Of a stretch of 64,000 nt of DNA, positions 62,701-64,000 are shown in pieces (the stretch's first letter is position 1; every line of letters starts with the position of its first letter). The DNA lies in the NCBI RefSeq assembly GCF_032050975.1, contig NZ_CP116967.1, positions 3,345,001-3,409,000 on the forward strand, read 5' to 3'. Made by a program: the position numbers and the translations under genes. This stretch comes from Candidatus Nitrospira allomarina (GTDB lineage Bacteria; Nitrospirota; Nitrospiria; Nitrospirales; UBA8639). The notes beneath the pieces were generated by a model. The model did not search any database. It saw nothing but the letters and a program-made list of their open reading frames with translations, and was not told the origin of the DNA.

Positions 62701-63570
62701 GCCCCCTGCCACGGGGTTCTGACTGATGACGAGCCCAATAGGCACGGTCGCACTATTTGCGGACGTTACGGTCCCCACCGTGAGACCCGCATTGGTAATG
62801 GCGGTTTGGGCATTGCCCTGCGTGAACCCCACGACATCCGGCACCGACGCGCCCAGAGACACCAATAAGGCTACGGTACTGCCCGCCCCTACATTTGTCC
62901 CCGCCGCCGGATTCTGACTGATGACGTTTCCAATAGGCACGGTCGCACTATTCGCGGACGTCACCGTCCCTACCGCAAGGTTGGCACTGGTAATCGCCGA
63001 TTGCGCCGTGCCTTGGGGCAACCCCACGACATTTGGCACCGCGATACCCAGAGAGACCACGAAGGCCACCGCATTACCCTGAAAAACATTGGTCCCCGCC
63101 GCCGGATTCTGACTGATGACGTTTCCAATAGGCACGGTCGCACTATTCGCGGACGTTACGGTCCCCACCGTGAGATCCGCATTGGTAATGGTGGTTTGGG
63201 CCGCCGCCTGTGCCAATCCCACCACATTCGGCACCGCCACACCAGAAATCACGAGGTCCACCGGAGTGCCCGGTACCACATTGATCCCACCTGCCGGATC
63301 TTGGTTGACGACGTGGCCAAGAGGCACACCACCATCAATGACCGCCGTCACAACTCCCACAGTAAGACCGACGTTTACAATTTCTGATTCTGCTGTAGCC
63401 TGGGGGTTCCCGATAACATTTGGAACTTCTATGGCTCTTGCTGTTGCTGGAAAGATAAAGTTGAGGAAAACGAGGCTTACGAGAACCAGCAGCCACAGAT
63501 AGATCAACCTGTGACCTCTTGGCAACTTCTGGTGGGTTAGATTCAACCCGTTCAGGTGCTGAACCTTCAT
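59794..63570 (-). CDS. Exported PASTA(10)-propeller-VCBS(6) protein, paralog C
   Basis: A 1258-aa paralog from ATG 63570 (a GTG at 63603 would add 11 residues). The order is signal peptide (LIYLWLLVLVSLVFLNFIFP, ending ATARA), ten PASTA repeats (about 48-700), the middle domain (about 705-960) and six calcium-loop modules (about 965-1258) ending VWEIQ. PASTA units 6 and 8 and units 5 and 7 are nearly identical to each other, which suggests expansion by copying two-repeat blocks. Confidence 0.9.
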   Translation of the reverse strand: MKVQHLNGLNLTHQKLPRGHRLIYLWLLVLVSLVFLNFIFPATARAIEVPNVIGNPQATAESEIVNVGLTVGVVTAVIDGGVPLGHVVNQDPAGGINVVPGTPVDLVISGVAVPNVVGLAQAAAQTTITNADLTVGTVTSANSATVPIGNVISQNPAAGTNVFQGNAVAFVVSLGIAVPNVVGLPQGTAQSAITSANLAVGTVTSANSATVPIGNVISQNPAAGTNVGAGSTVALLVSLGASVPDVVGFTQGNAQTAITNAGLTVGTVTSANSATVPIGLVISQNPVAGGNVEPGSAVAFVVSLGTAVPNVVGLTQSAAQTAITNAGLTVGAITTASHPSVPTGNVISQNPGAGSNVAPGSAVNLVVSTGPAVPNVVGLTQSAAQTAISNAGLTVGTVTSANSQSVPIGRVISQTPAPGTSITAGSAVNIVVSLGTAVPNVVGLAQAAAQTAITNVGLTVGAVTTAASATVSAGNVISQNPGAGSNVAPGSAVALVVSLGPVVPNVVGLTQAAAQSAITTAGLTVGTVTSANSKSVPIGRVISQTPASGTSVTADSAVNIVVSLGAAVPNVVGLTQAAAQSAITTAGLTVGTVTTATSPTVAIGAVISQNPTAGNNVAPGSAVALVLSLGAQVPDVVGLTQSVAQTALITAGLTVGTVTAVFSDTVPLGTVISQNPTAGTKVDPGSGVALEISSGPPAFLMGVQNDPKTGPLVNSLYRLRTDGVVTKIGDLTHRTHGLAFVGSNLYSVEELTLAQQAGTPPKMYRLNPDTGATLETISLSLSTSESLEGGRGLAMEPGTNQLWGLLVVTSEVNNARRLVTINPTTGLATQKAKLFGNFMDLAFDAAGTLYAITDNRPVSGGGVAPARIYTVNKTTGATTEFLNVSAGAVAGQPNFRESETIGVGTSSNLLYHLSGQHKVTSGFTKNILFETINLNNKARTPISITGPDFFVTTALTLVPPMSPKLPALADLDASGTTDLVWRNTTDGSTAIWLMNGSRIAASGFPGGVPLSWQIAGVGDLNGDGKADVIWRKATGTLAVWLMNGVSVTSVGFPGSTSTAFEIAGVGDVNGDGKADLVWRNQTDGSTAIWLMNGTTIASSGFPGGLSLAWQIAGVGDVNGDGKADIIWRNTTGTVAVWLMNGLTITGVGFPGSASTAFEIAGVGDVNGDGKADLVWRNQSDGSTAIWLMNGTTIASPGFPGGVPLAWKISQVGDVNGDGKADVIWRNDPSGTVAVWLMNGLSISAVGFPGSASSVWEIQ

Positions 63571-63710
63571 CACATCCCCGGAGGACTCGGTCGTGGAATA
63601 CACTACGTGGCCGAAAGATATCTGATTATGAGCATAAGAGAAATGAAATGTAAGCTAAAATGTCAAAGTATGAGAAACTATGCCTATAAGCCAATCAGCT
63701 CGAATCCCTG

Positions 63711-64000
63711 CTACTGAATTTCCCAATCGGAGGGGGCGGAACCCGGGAAACCGACGGTCGAGATTGATAATCCATTCATCAACCAGATCGCCACTATGGC
63801 ACTTTTATCATTGCGCCAGATGACATCGGCATTACCATCTCCGTTCACGTCGCCGACTTGAGAAATTTGCCACGCGACGGGCACGCCCCCCGGAAAGCCG
63901 GCCGTCGTAATGGTGGTTCCATTCATTAACCAAATCGCGGTACTGCCATTACTCTGATTGCGCCAGATTAAGTCCGTCTTTCCATCGCCGTTCACATCGC
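63711..64000 (-). CDS. Fourth paralog, 3' end only
   Basis: The last 96 codons before the window edge read two calcium-loop modules of the same family (GDGKTDLIWRN and VGDVNGDGNADVIWRN) and end DWEIQ. The gene continues to the right. It lies 140 bp upstream of paralog C, same strand, so at least four copies stand in tandem. Confidence 0.9.
   Translation of the reverse strand, partial: DVNGDGKTDLIWRNQSNGSTAIWLMNGTTITTAGFPGGVPVAWQISQVGDVNGDGNADVIWRNDKSAIVAIWLMNGLSISTVGFPGSAPSDWEIQ

Noticed and set aside
53312-63603. Regular direct repeats considered as CRISPR
   Set aside because: Periods of roughly 170-200 bp lie within reading frames and encode PASTA and VCBS units; there are no short repeats with unique spacers and no cas genes.

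Overview
The window reads as chromosomal DNA of a Nitrospira-like bacterium (phylum Nitrospirota). This is an inference from gene content, not a database match: a gat/eno/era/recO housekeeping run, a molybdenum-cofactor, Tat and HtrA block, a six-heme NapC-type cytochrome, a MauG-type di-heme protein and very large secreted repeat proteins. Coding density is high in the first 44 kb. Most genes there lie on the minus strand in operon-like runs.

Layout. 1-6.9 kb: 5' part of a SulP transporter, a NarL-type response regulator with its PAS/GAF histidine kinase, riboflavin synthase, two small membrane proteins (one of 43 aa at 4581-4712), an MFS transporter and a secreted protein. 7.6-12.3 kb: a STAS protein, then a Ski2-type helicase in two genes whose order is reversed (C-terminal half first, N-terminal half second), a lipoprotein and a DUF971 protein. 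12.3-21.3 kb: minus-strand housekeeping genes (radC, gatC, panD, gatA, DUF948, YtxH, gatB, eno, ftsB, era, recO). 21.4-25.2 kb, plus strand: rsmD-coaD-aminotransferase, an FmdB-like protein and an OmpH/Skp-like protein ending in a clear terminator.

25.5-31 kb is an accessory stretch: a STAS protein, a GH31 glycosidase between strong hairpins, a run of stem-loops at 28753-28953 that may be a structured RNA or a transposon end, and IS1595 transposase and tyrosine-integrase remnants next to tRNA-Arg(UCU). 31-41 kb carries degP-tatC-moaB-mrp and moeA-mobB-cytochrome-ABC ATPase-permease, all on the minus strand. This set fits supply, export and quality control of molybdenum and heme enzymes. 41.2-44.8 kb: a zinc alcohol dehydrogenase and a MauG-type protein. 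tRNA-Thr(UGU) lies at 45.8 kb.

46.4-64 kb is an envelope/surface region: a membrane-anchored FGE-fold protein, an outer-membrane channel-like protein, a 1275-aa exported caspase/coiled-coil/FGE fusion, and a tandem family of at least four exported proteins built as PASTA repeats, a propeller-like domain and six calcium-loop (VCBS/FG-GAP-like) modules. The three complete paralogs carry 5, 7 and 10 PASTA repeats on an otherwise constant architecture. The fourth runs off the right edge. The most unusual items are the order-reversed split helicase, this length-graded surface family, the caspase-FGE protein with its FGE-only neighbour, and the unexplained hairpin cluster near 28.8 kb.
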